Positions 35,160 through 45,847 of a DNA stretch of 64,000 nt are shown in pieces. The translations under genes were made by a program, and so were the position numbers. The DNA is from Oreohelix idahoensis. Taxonomy: Eukaryota > Mollusca > Gastropoda > Stylommatophora > Oreohelicidae. How positions within the stretch are numbered: the first letter of the stretch is position 1; each line of letters opens with the position of its first letter. The DNA is taken from assembly GCA_024509875.1 (NCBI GenBank), contig JAMPIV010012429.1, positions 328,001-392,000 on the forward strand. Reading direction: 5' to 3'. The notes under the pieces are model-generated. The model was not told the DNA's origin, did no database searches, and was given only the letters and a program-made list of their open reading frames with translations.

Positions 35160-37355
35160 TGTAGTGAAATTGACAGAGATACAACGGTAAAATACTCAAA
35201 AGATAACATTTAAGGATAAAAACATAATGCGTAGGCTGCTGATGTACATGATCGCCTAGACCGCGGGTCATCACCCTCCATAAAATTGACTTGCTAGACA
35301 GGAGGGGAACGGCGGATCAAAAGAAAAAAAATATGACTGGAAAGGCTAAGGAGACGCAATGGGGGGGGGATGGAGGAAAGTAAAAATTCACGTCCCCCCA
35401 AATTGACACGAGGTACGGAATTGGACGTTTTGCGATACCAAGCCTTGATTTGAATTGAGCGGCAGAACGCGGATGGTAGGAAAATTACAAAAATTTAAAA
35501 AGTAATTTTTCTTAATATTAATGTTAGGAAAATAAAAATTAGCTGGCCGGATGGCCTATTCTGAGCAATGAAATAATATGATCTTAATTTTACAAACGGA
35601 TAGATAATATTGAAGATAATGACAAAAGACAGTGTAGTTTACATCATCGACAGACTGCCTTGAATAAAAAGTGTCGTTATTTGCACACAAAACACGACCT
35701 TGGGGACGCAGGTGTTCAAAGTTACTTATTATGGAGGAGAGGGTTTTTGAGCGGTAGCTGTGTCTAAATATAACTTTTTACGACAAAATTTTAAGGGGAG
35801 AGAAAGGTTGCTTCAAAAATCAAGCACATTTTTTTTTAGAAACACAAGTAGAGACGGACAGACTAACAGATAACCATCCATACTTGACTGAAGCATGACT
35901 GAAATGACTTTAGTGTAGAAATTTGAAATTTAAAGTACAACTAGGCAGTGATTGGCCACAGACAATCATATCATTAGCGCTCAGACGCGAAAGTGGGGTC
36001 ATTCTTCAATAATTGTTCAGTGTTAGACACAGATTTTAAAGTGTGGTGTTTTCCCATATGAAAGACAGTGAATAAATTTAGGGACGCCATACTATAGCCA
36101 GCAGCTCAGCTGAGTTTTGCTAGCACTTCTGTGTTAATTATTCATAATCTGGTAAGATTGAAATTATTTCTTTATATATTTTGAATATTGTTTCATGTTC
36201 GAGTGATTTGATACTGCCATATCATAATCTAGCCTTACAAACAAGTAGGGATTTTGCTCTAGACCCCCCGCCCAAGTCAGGGTCTAGGGACCAACAAGGT
36301 ACATAAACTACAGCAAGGATTATGCAAGATAGATCAAGCGTTGAAACAGGTTACCTATCTTCTTTTAGGGCCGACAACTAATAAATATTTTTCAGAATCT
36401 ATGGTCTGGGAGGATCTGTCTGATGTAGGCCCACCATGGTAACTGTGCTGTTTGGTCAGAGAGATCTGACCTGTCTGTATGATGTGGTTGTTGTGTCAGT
36501 GTTGTGTCCAGACGTGGGTAGAGAATAGATTTTGACACATGGCCCATACTTTGATTGCAGAGCTGTGAGTTTCTATCGACAACAAAGCAGAGTCTATTCG
36601 GTGGGTGACTGTACTCGAGTGTATCTGTGCAGTTCTTGTGACAGAGACCACCATTATTGCCCGCCAGCACGGAGAGGTGGGACCGCAAGTTTTCAGCACC
36701 AGAGCTACAAAAAGATGAGTGAGCCTCTGGTCTGCTGGACATTCACCAACTATTGGTAGTGACTAATATCCCCGTAAAAATTCCCACCATTTTCTGGACA
36801 TTGTGTAGTCAATATAGACAGGTGTGATGAGGCCACCCCAACAGCACAAACAGTAAATATCCTCCCAAAGAGATGACTACTCGAACTTTTTTTTAATAAA
36901 ACTAACTAGTCTAGTACTTAAATAGGTACGCTCTTGCATTTATTATGTAACATTCCATGCATTTTTTTTTCATAAATTTTCAATCCTTCTTTTAAAACAA
37001 GTTCTGGTCACATAAAACTTGATCCAGAACCAATAAATGTAATATAATTATATCAAAAACTTTATACACGTGAGTTAGTTCAGTGTATTTTAACACTTGT
37101 TAATCTTATTAGTCTTCTTAAATGTCTGTGGGTGTATTTATAACTAACACACCACATTACACATCATTACCCTAGACACTTTACGTAGCCACATTCATTA
37201 AGAAAAAAAAAAATTAAGTGTGAGGTCGTAGTGGTAGCAAGAAAGGCCTTCTGATAATTCTCAACTACATTTTATCTCAGGAGCCTTCACAGCTGGCCTC
37301 ATACAATTTACATGTAGTACCATCATCATCATACAATACCATCAATACCACTACA
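35160..37355 (+). repeat. Element C 5' LTR
   Basis: 2,196 bp, with seven-base inverted ends. The last 140 bases or so (GTCGTAGTGGTAGCAAGAAA, then CTTCACAGCTGGCCTCATAC) resemble the corresponding end of the B LTR, so the two LTR families share ancestry. Open frames on both strands at 36,392-36,759 recur in the 3' LTR and are probably chance. Confidence 0.92.
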
Positions 37356-37360
37356 TAAAT

Positions 37361-37379
37361 TGGGGTCTTGTCCAGGGAT
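37361..37379 (+). promoter_or_regulatory. Element C primer-binding site candidate
   Basis: TGGGGTCTTGTCCAGGGAT lies five bases after the LTR end, the same spacing as in element B. It differs from the B tRNA-Pro site at two positions and by one extra base. It may use another proline isoacceptor or tolerate mismatches. Confidence 0.7.
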
Positions 37380-37630
37380 AATTAGCCCAACAGTAAAATT
37401 AGGATCTCCTGGTGGGAGAAATAAAAGTAGGGAAATAAATTGTAAAATTTCCTTTAAAATTAAAAGTGTCCCTGCAGATAAAAGTTGGTGAATCTTCACA
37501 GCCAGTAATAATTAATTAGTTAACTGGTTAGTTAGAATTAGTTAGACTATAGTCATATAGTAATTAGAAGTACTTAGTGTATTTACTGGTTAGAGATTTA
37601 TCTTGTATATTATTATATTGTCCAAAAAGT
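37380..37630 (+). other. Element C leader
   Basis: About 250 bp of AT-rich leader before the gag ATG at 37,631. TTAGTTA words recur, as in the B leader. Confidence 0.6.
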
Positions 37631-37948
37631 ATGGCAGAGCTAGCAAAGTTTAGATCAGCTGCTGTGCTCACTGCGAAGGAGATGGGGATGGATGGTCAAA
37701 TTTTAATTCAATACGTAACGACTGAATGTGATAAATATATTGAAAGGGAAGATAGAAAGGTAGCTGAAGAGAAGAGGTTACAAATTGAGGCTGATAGAGA
37801 AATTAAGAGGCTGCAGATTGAGGCAGAAGAAAAAAGGCTGACTGCCGAAAGGGAGGCAGAAGAAAAACGACAGCAAAGGGAGGCAGAAGAAAAACGACAG
37901 CAAAGGGAGGCAGAAGAAAAACGACAGCAAAGGGAGGCAGAAGAAAAA
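37631..37948 (+). pseudogene. Element C Gag, N-terminal coiled coil, one-base frame change
   Basis: The ATG at 37,631 gives MAELAKFRSAAVLTAKEMGM, then a charged coiled coil. A 27-bp in-frame unit encoding EAEEKRQQR is repeated about four times from 37,854. In the last unit the A run has six A where the others have five, near 37,942-37,948. That moves translation out of frame, and the wrong frame stops at 38,008. Without this one base the frame would join the long downstream ORF. It may be a real mutation or a consensus error. Confidence 0.87.
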
Positions 37949-37979
37949 ACGACAGCAAAGGGAGGCAGAAGAAAAAAGG

Positions 37980-40900
37980 TTGACTGCCGAAAGGGAGGCA
38001 GAAGATAGAAGGTTGCAGAGGGAGCACGAATTACGACTAAGGGAGCTGGAATTACAAGGCCCGGCCCCTGAAAATGGTGCCAGCCCTTTTGCCTCAGATG
38101 CTACGCCCAGTATGGGAGCCTCAAACTCAGCTATGGGGTTTCATTTAGACCATTTTGTTGAAAAAGACGATGACATAGAGGGGTACCTAGGACGTTTTGA
38201 GTTATTAGCTACTACATATGGGTTAGAGAGAGAGAGGTGGAGCTTAAAGCTATCACAGGGATTGAGGGGTACTTCTTACGAAGTATTTGCCAAAATGAAC
38301 AGGGAAGACCAAGACAATTATGACATGTTAAAGCAGGCTTTGTTATTAAGGTACGAAAAGAATGGTGAATTTTATCGTAAGAAATTCAGAAATGCCAAAC
38401 TGTTGTCTGGGGAGACATACCACCAATTTTCTGCCAGAATAGAAACCTATTTGGAGAAATGGACGGCTCTGGGGAAGACCCAAGATCTTAAAGAAATGAT
38501 CATGATTGAGCAATTGAGAGAGTCCATGGCTCCAGACATGAGAAAATTTCTCATGGAACAGGGTGCAGAGAAGTTGGGGGAAATTTTAAATGTTGCTGAG
38601 AGGTATCAGGCAGCTCAGGCAGAGGTAAGTGGTGCTAAGAAGAAGCACATAGACAATTTTAAAGCTCCACAGCAATTTAATAAATTTGATAATAGAGAGC
38701 AGGGAAATAAGGGTAGGACAAACTTTGAGCGGCAAAGAAATGACTATCGCGACAGAAACTCACAGTTCAATGACCAAAAGTTCAATGAAAGAAAACCGTT
38801 GAACCAAGGAAAAAGATGGTGCAAATGGTGCAAGAAGGATAACCATAACACCGAATTTTGTAGAAGGAAACCTTCAAACATTGCTGCAATGAAGTCGGGG
38901 ACGCAAAGAGTAAAGGTTAATCCTAAGGGACAACAGGAACCTTATCACCCCCCAGTTTGTGAGGATGTTATTTGTAATGGGGTCACCATAAGGTGCCTTT
39001 ATGATACAGGTTTGGATTATGATTCAGTTGTGAAGTCTAGCCTAGTGGACCCAAGTCAGTATACCACAGAAACAGTGGAAATACAAGGGGCGACTAAGGA
39101 CATACCACTCATGACACTTCCCATCGCAAGGATAACGGTGAAAACTCGCTATGTGGAAGGAGAAATCAGAGCAGCAGTGATAGATGAACCAATCTACCCT
39201 CTGATATTGGGGTGTAGATACGTCTTCTTGGGGAATCCCGAGAAACCTGTGATCATGGCGACAGTGCAGACCAGGTCACAGAAGAAGGAGGAAGAAGGTG
39301 AACCTATAAATGCTCATCCAGAGGAGATGAGGAAGGCGCAGGCTGAGGATAGGACACTCCAGCCATGTTTTAAAAAATTACCCAAATGCCACACACCTCC
39401 GAGCAAGGGGGAATATTTCATGAAGAACAAACTCTTATACAGGAAGGCCGGAACTGGAACAAATGGTCACAACCAGCTGGTTCTTCCCATTTCATATAGA
39501 GATAAAGTGATGGAACTCGGACATGCGATTCCCTTCAGTGGTCACATGGGGATCAGCGCCACCGGACAGCGTATAGCTTGTCATTACTTCTGGCCAGGGA
39601 TAACGGAGGATATAAAAAGATATGTCAAATCCTGCCCAGAATGTCAAAGGGTAGCTCCAAAGCACTGGACTGCTCCTGCAACTCTAGGGGAAATGCCCAT
39701 AGTGGGAACACCTTTTGAGAGGGTTGCAGTGGATATTGTAGGACCTCTCACTCGGACCAAGAGGAGGAACAGTTACATCCTTACTCTGGTGGACACTTGT
39801 TCTATGTGGGGAGAGGCGGTAGCCCTGCCATCAATTGATTCAAAACATGTAGCAGAGGCACTACTTACAATATTTACCCGATTAGGATTCCCGCATCAAA
39901 TCTTGACGGATAATGGTTCTCAGTTCAAGGGGAAACTAACGGAAGAAGTTTTTAAGCTATTTCAAGCCAGGCACTTTCATTGTAGTCCGTACCATCCACA
40001 AGGGAACGGCCAAGTAGAGAGGTTCAATGGGACTCTCATTTCTATCCTGAGAAAGCTGGCACACGAAAAACCGGATCTGTGGGATCAATTCCTGCCCGCC
40101 GCATTGTTTGCGTACCGGGAGGTACCACATAGTTCAACCGGGATGGCTCCCGCAACTCTGCTATTTGGGAGGCCAATAAAAGGGCCTTTAGAAGCTCTAT
40201 TAAGGACCTGGACAGATGAGAAGGCGGAAGAGACTGTTACCTCATCGTATCAATACGTGAACGAACTGACCACTCGTTTGAAAGCTGGATGGAAACTGGC
40301 AAATGATAATTTGAAACAAGCCAGGAAGAAACATGCAGCATACTTTAATAGGAAGGCAAAGGACAGGGAACTGGCAGTCGGAGAGAAGGTGCTGCTTTTA
40401 CTACCCGGAAGCCAGAATAAATTACAAATTGGTTGGCAAGGTCCATATACGGTTCTAGAGAAGGTGTCTAGAACAAACTATAAAATTGACAAAAAGGGGA
40501 AGGAAAAAGTTTATCATGTAAACCTGTTAAAGAAGTATCTGGACAGACCACTCCAGGAAAGCACCCCCTTATTGACCTTAGCTATTGCAACCCAGATGCA
40601 AAAGGAACCACTCACCTCACATGAATACCCATTACATCCTTGTGAAACAGCAGCACAGGTAAAAGTCAGTAAGCACCTGACTAAAAACCAGAGGGAGAGA
40701 GTTCAAAAGGTTCTGGAGGAACATACAGATGTATTAACAGATAAACCAGGCCATACAAATTTGCTACAGTATGACATGAAACTGGTAGACTCAAACCCAA
40801 TCTGTATGAGAGCCTATTCTATTCCGTTCGCGAAGGAGAAGGCATTAAAGGAAGAAATAGATTATTTATTGAAGGAGGGGATTATTTCGCACAGTGAATC

Positions 40901-42077
40901 ATCTTTTAGTTCTAGTGTCGTTTTGTTGAGGAAACCGTCTGGGGAACACAGACTGTGCATAGATTACAGGAAACTGAATGCTGTCACAGAAGGACAAGTG
41001 GATCCATTACCAGACACAAAACAGCTATTTGCCAGACTGAACAAGGCAAAATACTTTTCAAAGGTGGATCTTAGTAAAGGCTATTACCAGATCCCAGTGA
41101 AGCCTGAAGTGAGACCTTATTTGGCTTTTAGCACTTCGGATGGACATTATGAATTCAATATGCTACCATTCGGACTGAAAAATGCTCCGAGTGTGTTTTC
41201 AAGGATGATGCGAAAATTGTTGGACCCCCTGAATAACCCATGTATCACAAATTTCATGGATGATATTCTCGTCGCCACCGAGACCTTTGAAGAACACATT
41301 GAAGCTCTGGAGATGTTGTTTGATAGACTTCGGGAGGCGAACTTAACTGCTAGGCCAACAAAATGTTGTATTGGATGCAAAGAGTTGGAATTCTTGGGAC
41401 ACACTGTATATCAGGGTAATATGACCCCTGATCCTAAGAACTTGGAAAAACTGCAGAGAGCACCTAGGCCGCAAACAAAAAAAGACGTGCGATCATTTGT
41501 GTCGTTATGCGGATTTTATCAGAAATACATCAAGAATTTTAACGCTATTTGTGCTCCTCTGACTGATCTGACTCGCAAGGGACTTCCAGATAAAATTATT
41601 TGGACTGCACAATGTGAACTAGCGTTCCAAGAGTTAAAGGAAAAACTCACTAGCAAGCCTATTCTCAAACTGCCTGATTTGACACAGGACTTTGTCTTAA
41701 GAACCGATGCAAGTAATGTGGGACTCGGAGGGGCTTTGTTGCAAAGATCATCTTCACCTGATGGGGAACTGAAACCAGTCGCTTATGCAAGCCGTAAATT
41801 GAATAAGGCGGAACAAGGATACTCCACAAGCGAAAAAGAATGTTTAGCATTAATCTGGGCAATAAAGAAGTTTCAAATCTATCTGTATGGTAGGACTTTT
41901 GTGGTGGAGACGGATCATCAGCCTCTCGTGTTCTTGTCTCAGGCTAAGCATGAAAACGCAAGATTGCTGAGGTGGTCTTTATTGCTTCAACCTTATCAGT
42001 TCAGTATCCAATATATCCCAGGCAAATTGAATGTCGGTGCAGATTTCCTCAGTCGGCACCCCTGTGATCAAAATTAG
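37980..42077 (+). CDS. Element C Gag-Pol polyprotein (main ORF, 1,365 codons)
   Basis: Residue positions count from 37,980. Gag core near 53-110. SCAN-like segment at about 143-212 (GETYHQFSARIETYLEKWTA, LKEMIMIEQLRESMAPDMRK, LNVAERYQAA). Zinc knuckle CKWCKKDNHNTEFC at 281-294. Protease DTG at 342-344. Integrase H2C2 at about 513-557, and catalytic Asp 585, Asp 644 and Glu 680 (DD35E). GPY/F module near 820 (GWQGPYTVL). RT with LCIDYRKLN near 994 and FMDD at 1092-1095. RNase H at about 1239-1360. No stop interrupts it. Integrase ahead of RT marks a Gmr1-like element. The product would form particles, copy the RNA and integrate the DNA copy. The N-terminal Gag codons lie upstream in another phase (37,631-37,948). 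Confidence 0.95.
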   Translation: MTAEREAEDRRLQREHELRLRELELQGPAPENGASPFASDATPSMGASNSAMGFHLDHFVEKDDDIEGYLGRFELLATTYGLERERWSLKLSQGLRGTSYEVFAKMNREDQDNYDMLKQALLLRYEKNGEFYRKKFRNAKLLSGETYHQFSARIETYLEKWTALGKTQDLKEMIMIEQLRESMAPDMRKFLMEQGAEKLGEILNVAERYQAAQAEVSGAKKKHIDNFKAPQQFNKFDNREQGNKGRTNFERQRNDYRDRNSQFNDQKFNERKPLNQGKRWCKWCKKDNHNTEFCRRKPSNIAAMKSGTQRVKVNPKGQQEPYHPPVCEDVICNGVTIRCLYDTGLDYDSVVKSSLVDPSQYTTETVEIQGATKDIPLMTLPIARITVKTRYVEGEIRAAVIDEPIYPLILGCRYVFLGNPEKPVIMATVQTRSQKKEEEGEPINAHPEEMRKAQAEDRTLQPCFKKLPKCHTPPSKGEYFMKNKLLYRKAGTGTNGHNQLVLPISYRDKVMELGHAIPFSGHMGISATGQRIACHYFWPGITEDIKRYVKSCPECQRVAPKHWTAPATLGEMPIVGTPFERVAVDIVGPLTRTKRRNSYILTLVDTCSMWGEAVALPSIDSKHVAEALLTIFTRLGFPHQILTDNGSQFKGKLTEEVFKLFQARHFHCSPYHPQGNGQVERFNGTLISILRKLAHEKPDLWDQFLPAALFAYREVPHSSTGMAPATLLFGRPIKGPLEALLRTWTDEKAEETVTSSYQYVNELTTRLKAGWKLANDNLKQARKKHAAYFNRKAKDRELAVGEKVLLLLPGSQNKLQIGWQGPYTVLEKVSRTNYKIDKKGKEKVYHVNLLKKYLDRPLQESTPLLTLAIATQMQKEPLTSHEYPLHPCETAAQVKVSKHLTKNQRERVQKVLEEHTDVLTDKPGHTNLLQYDMKLVDSNPICMRAYSIPFAKEKALKEEIDYLLKEGIISHSESSFSSSVVLLRKPSGEHRLCIDYRKLNAVTEGQVDPLPDTKQLFARLNKAKYFSKVDLSKGYYQIPVKPEVRPYLAFSTSDGHYEFNMLPFGLKNAPSVFSRMMRKLLDPLNNPCITNFMDDILVATETFEEHIEALEMLFDRLREANLTARPTKCCIGCKELEFLGHTVYQGNMTPDPKNLEKLQRAPRPQTKKDVRSFVSLCGFYQKYIKNFNAICAPLTDLTRKGLPDKIIWTAQCELAFQELKEKLTSKPILKLPDLTQDFVLRTDASNVGLGGALLQRSSSPDGELKPVAYASRKLNKAEQGYSTSEKECLALIWAIKKFQIYLYGRTFVVETDHQPLVFLSQAKHENARLLRWSLLLQPYQFSIQYIPGKLNVGADFLSRHPCDQN

Positions 42078-42164
42078 AGTAGTGGCAGACGTGAGGAGTA
42101 ATTTTACCTATGTGTATCGCTGGTTTTGGAACTTGCCATAGGCATGTTTTCAAGTGGGGAGATG
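42078..42164 (+). other. Element C 3' untranslated region and polypurine tract
   Basis: Only 87 bp separate the stop from the 3' LTR. CAAGTGGGGAGATG at 42,151-42,164 is the polypurine tract and matches that of element B. Confidence 0.8.
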
Positions 42165-44345
42165 TGTAGTGAAATTGACAGAGATACAACGGTAAAATAC
42201 TCAAAAGATAACATTTAAGGATAAAAACATAATGCGTAGGCTGCTGATGTACATGATCGCCTAGACCGCGGGTCATCACCCTCCATAAAATTGACTTGCT
42301 AGACAGGAGGGGAACGGCGGATCAAAAGAAAAAAAATATGACTGGAAAGGCTAAGGAGACGCAATGGGGGGGGGATGGAGGAAAGTAAAAATTCACGTCC
42401 CCCAAATTGACACGAGGTACGGAATTGGACGTTTTGCGATACCAAGCCTTGATTTGAATTGAGCGGCAGAACGCGGATGGTAGGAAAATTACAAAAATTT
42501 AAAAAGTAATTTTTCTTAATATTAATGTTAGGAAAATAAAAATTAGCTGGCCGGATGGCCTATTCTGAGCAATGAAATAATATGATCTTAATTTTACAAA
42601 CGGATAGATAATATTGAAGATAATGACAAAAGACAGTGTAGTTTACATCATCGACAGACTGCCTTGAATAAAAAGTGTCGTTATTTGCACACAAAACACG
42701 ACCTTGGGGACGCAGGTGTTCAAAGTTACTTATTATGGAGGAGAGGGTTTTTGAGCGGTAGCTGTGTCTAAATATAACTTTTTACGACAAAATTTTAAGG
42801 GGAGAGAAAGGTTGCTTCAAAAATCAAGCACATTTTTTTTAGAAACACAAGTAGAGACGGACAGACTAACAGATAACCATCCATACTTGACTGAAGCATG
42901 ACTGAAATGACTTTAGTGTAGAAATTTGAAATTTAAAGTACAACTAGGCAGTGATTGGCCACAGACAATCATATCATTAGCGCTCAGACGCGAAAGTGGG
43001 GTCATTCTTCAATAATTGTTCAGTGTTAGACACAGATTTTAAAGTGTGGTGTTTTCCCATATGAAAGACAGTGAATAAATTTAGGGACGCCATACTATAG
43101 CCAGCAGCTCAGCTGAGTTTTGCTAGCACTTCTGTGTTAATTATTCATAATCTGGTAAGATTGAAATTATTTCTTTATATATTTTGAATATTGTTTCATG
43201 TTCGAGTGATTTGATACTGCCATATCATAATCTAGCCTTACAAACAAGTAGGGATTTTGCTCTAGACCCCCCGCCCAAGTCAGGGTCTAGGGACCAACAA
43301 GGTACATAAACTACAGCAAGGATTATGCAAGATAGATCAAGCGTTGAAACAGGTTACCTATCTTCTTTTAGGGCCGACAACTAATAAATATTTTTCAGAA
43401 TCTATGGTCTGGGAGGATCTGTCTGATGTAGGCCCACCATGGTAACTGTGCTGTTTGGTCAGAGAGATCTGACCTGTCTGTATGATGTGGTTGTTGTGTC
43501 AGTGTTGTGTCCAGACGTGGGTAGAGAATAGATTTTGACACATGGCCCATACTTTGATTGCAGAGCTGTGAGTTTCTATCGACAACAAAGCAGAGTCTAT
43601 TCGGTGGGTGACTGTACTCGAGTGTATCTGTGCAGTTCTTGTGACAGAGACCACCATTATTGCCCGCCAGCACGGAGAGGTGGGACCGCAAGTTTTCAGC
43701 ACCAGAGCTACAAAAAGATGAGTGAGCCTCTGGTCTGCTGGACATTCACCAACTATTGGTAGTGACTAATATCCCCGTAAAAATTCCCACCATTTTTCTG
43801 GACATTGTGTAGTCAATATAGACAGGTGTGATGAGGCCACCCCAACAGCACAAACAGTAAATATCCTCCCAAAGAGATGACTACTCGAACTTTTTTTTAA
43901 TAAAACTAACTAGTCTAGTACTTAAATAGGTACGCTCTTGCATTTATTATGTAACATTCCATGCATTTTTTTTCATAAATTTTCAATCCTTCTTTTAAAA
44001 CAAGTTCTGGTCACATAAAACTTGATCCAGAACCAATAAATGTAATATAATTATATCAAAAACTTTATACACGTGAGTTAGTTCAGTGTATTTTAACACT
44101 TGTTAATCTTATTAGTCTTCTTAAATGTCTGTGGGTGTATTTATAACTAACACACCACATTACACATCATTACCCTAGACACTTTACGTAGCCACATTCA
44201 TTAAGAAAAAAAAAATTAAGTGTGAGGTCGTAGTGGTAGCAAGAAAGGCCTTCTGATAATTCTCAACTACATTTTATCTCAGGAGCCTTCACAGCTGGCC
44301 TCATACAATTTACATGTAGTACCATCATCATCATACAATACCATC
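42165..44345 (+). repeat. Element C 3' LTR, end deleted
   Basis: It matches the 5' LTR with no substitution that I found. The differences are homopolymer lengths: six C versus five, nine T versus eight twice, four T versus five, and 11 A versus 10. It stops at ATACAATACCATC, about 12 bases short of the CACTACA end. Confidence 0.92.
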
Positions 44346-45804
44346 CACAGACATCTAGCACCGGGCTAGTGCCAGATAAAAACCCTGTAACAATGAAATA
44401 ATGCCTCCTTGTTGATATCATACTTAAACTGTTATTTCTACAAATTATAATACATAAGAAATAAAGATCTGGGTCATATCTACCTGACCACCCCAGCTCA
44501 TCCATTACAAAGTGTACCAGTGTTGTTCACATGTCTCTTCTTTAAAGGCGGCCCTACATCTGCAATAATAATATTAATCTTTCTTTTCTTCCATACAATA
44601 GGATAGGTGAGCTGTGTCCATCTGGCCCCCTAAGAAAACATTTTTATTTCACAAAACATGTGCATTTTACAAAACTGGCAATGTGTTATAGCATAAATCT
44701 ACCTCTAGGCCCTGCTTAAATCAGCTAAGGACCTATCGGAATGGCAGTATCTCTCACTCACATTGTTAAACAAAATATATATGAATAAATTCTGCCTTAC
44801 CATAAATTCAATGAATAAACACAGGTACGATGATTAGCAGACTTCAGATGTCCTGCTGGCTGGACTATGACGCCTATTATGGTTTTATTTATAGATTTAG
44901 TTACTAAGGCAAGTCACACTTCACAGAATTTCAACCGTCCTGTTCAAGGGACTGTATTATACAAATGGCGAATAGCCTATCTAAGTTTTCCTTAATATAA
45001 AATGCGTTGGCCAATGAGATCCAACCACTAAGCGTTTCAGTTTGAATTTGAAAATAAAGTCAAAATTCCAGCCCAATTTAAAATGTACGTCGGTCACATT
45101 TTTGCATTAAAAGCTAAAAACAGACTTGATTTTTGACCTAACAAGTTCTTTCCTCACTCACTTTTAGACTTTCCCCTGCAAAAATTTATTTAGTGTTAAG
45201 CCATCCCATAATTTCTCTCCCCTTGTCTACCCCTCCTCCAACAGAATACATGCGTGCTTGTCTCATTTCCAACACCGCGTTCAAAATTGTAATCGTTAGT
45301 GAATGCAAAATAAATGCAAAACCGTCAGTCTGTCTGTTTGTCTGCACGAACAAATGCAGTCTTTTGTCAATAACTTTCTTATCTACTGGGGGATTTTGTA
45401 TTTTTAAACATATTATTTATCAGGAAAAGATAAGCCATCAAACTAACTAAGTTTTGTGTTCATATTCCAAGTAATAACGAATTCCATATATTTTCCATAT
45501 CAGTTTCAATTTCTAACATTACATAAACACGCCATCTCTTTCCCGCTTTTGCGTTTCCCAAAACTGAAACTACTAGTCTGTTACGTCATAAAATGGATTC
45601 TTTTCCAGCGAAAGCGCTGTCTGTGTGTTTATATATTTCCTCAGTGTGCCTATAGTCCGAAAAAGTATTGGGTTTTGCGGGGTATTTTTAAATTCTACAA
45701 TGCTTGCGACCACGTTACCGAACACCTGCTAACTGTATCGTCTCGCACTGTCGTCCTGGGTAGCTAGTCCAAGAATCTAACGCTTGACAATTGGTGGTAT
45801 GTGT

Positions 45805-45847
<43 letters not shown>

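Larger units (their letters stand above)
35160..44345 (+). mobile_element. Gmr1-like Ty3/gypsy element C, young
   Basis: A plus-strand element of 9.19 kb inserted in the right LTR of B. Its 5' LTR is 35,160-37,355, with inverted ends TGTAGTG and CACTACA. The 3' LTR is 42,165-44,345 and lacks its last 12 bases or so. The interior has a primer site, gag-pol and a purine tract. The 3' LTR is joined to B LTR sequence about 90 bp beyond the insertion point, so a deletion removed the LTR end, the target copy and that stretch of B. By eye the LTRs differ only in the lengths of about five homopolymers. One frameshift in gag also lies in a homopolymer. Confidence 0.93.

Noticed and set aside
36392..36759. 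Overlapping open frames repeated at 43,395-43,762
   Set aside because: They are identical because they lie in the two LTRs of element C. Both strands are open and no motif is visible, so an LTR-encoded protein is not supported.
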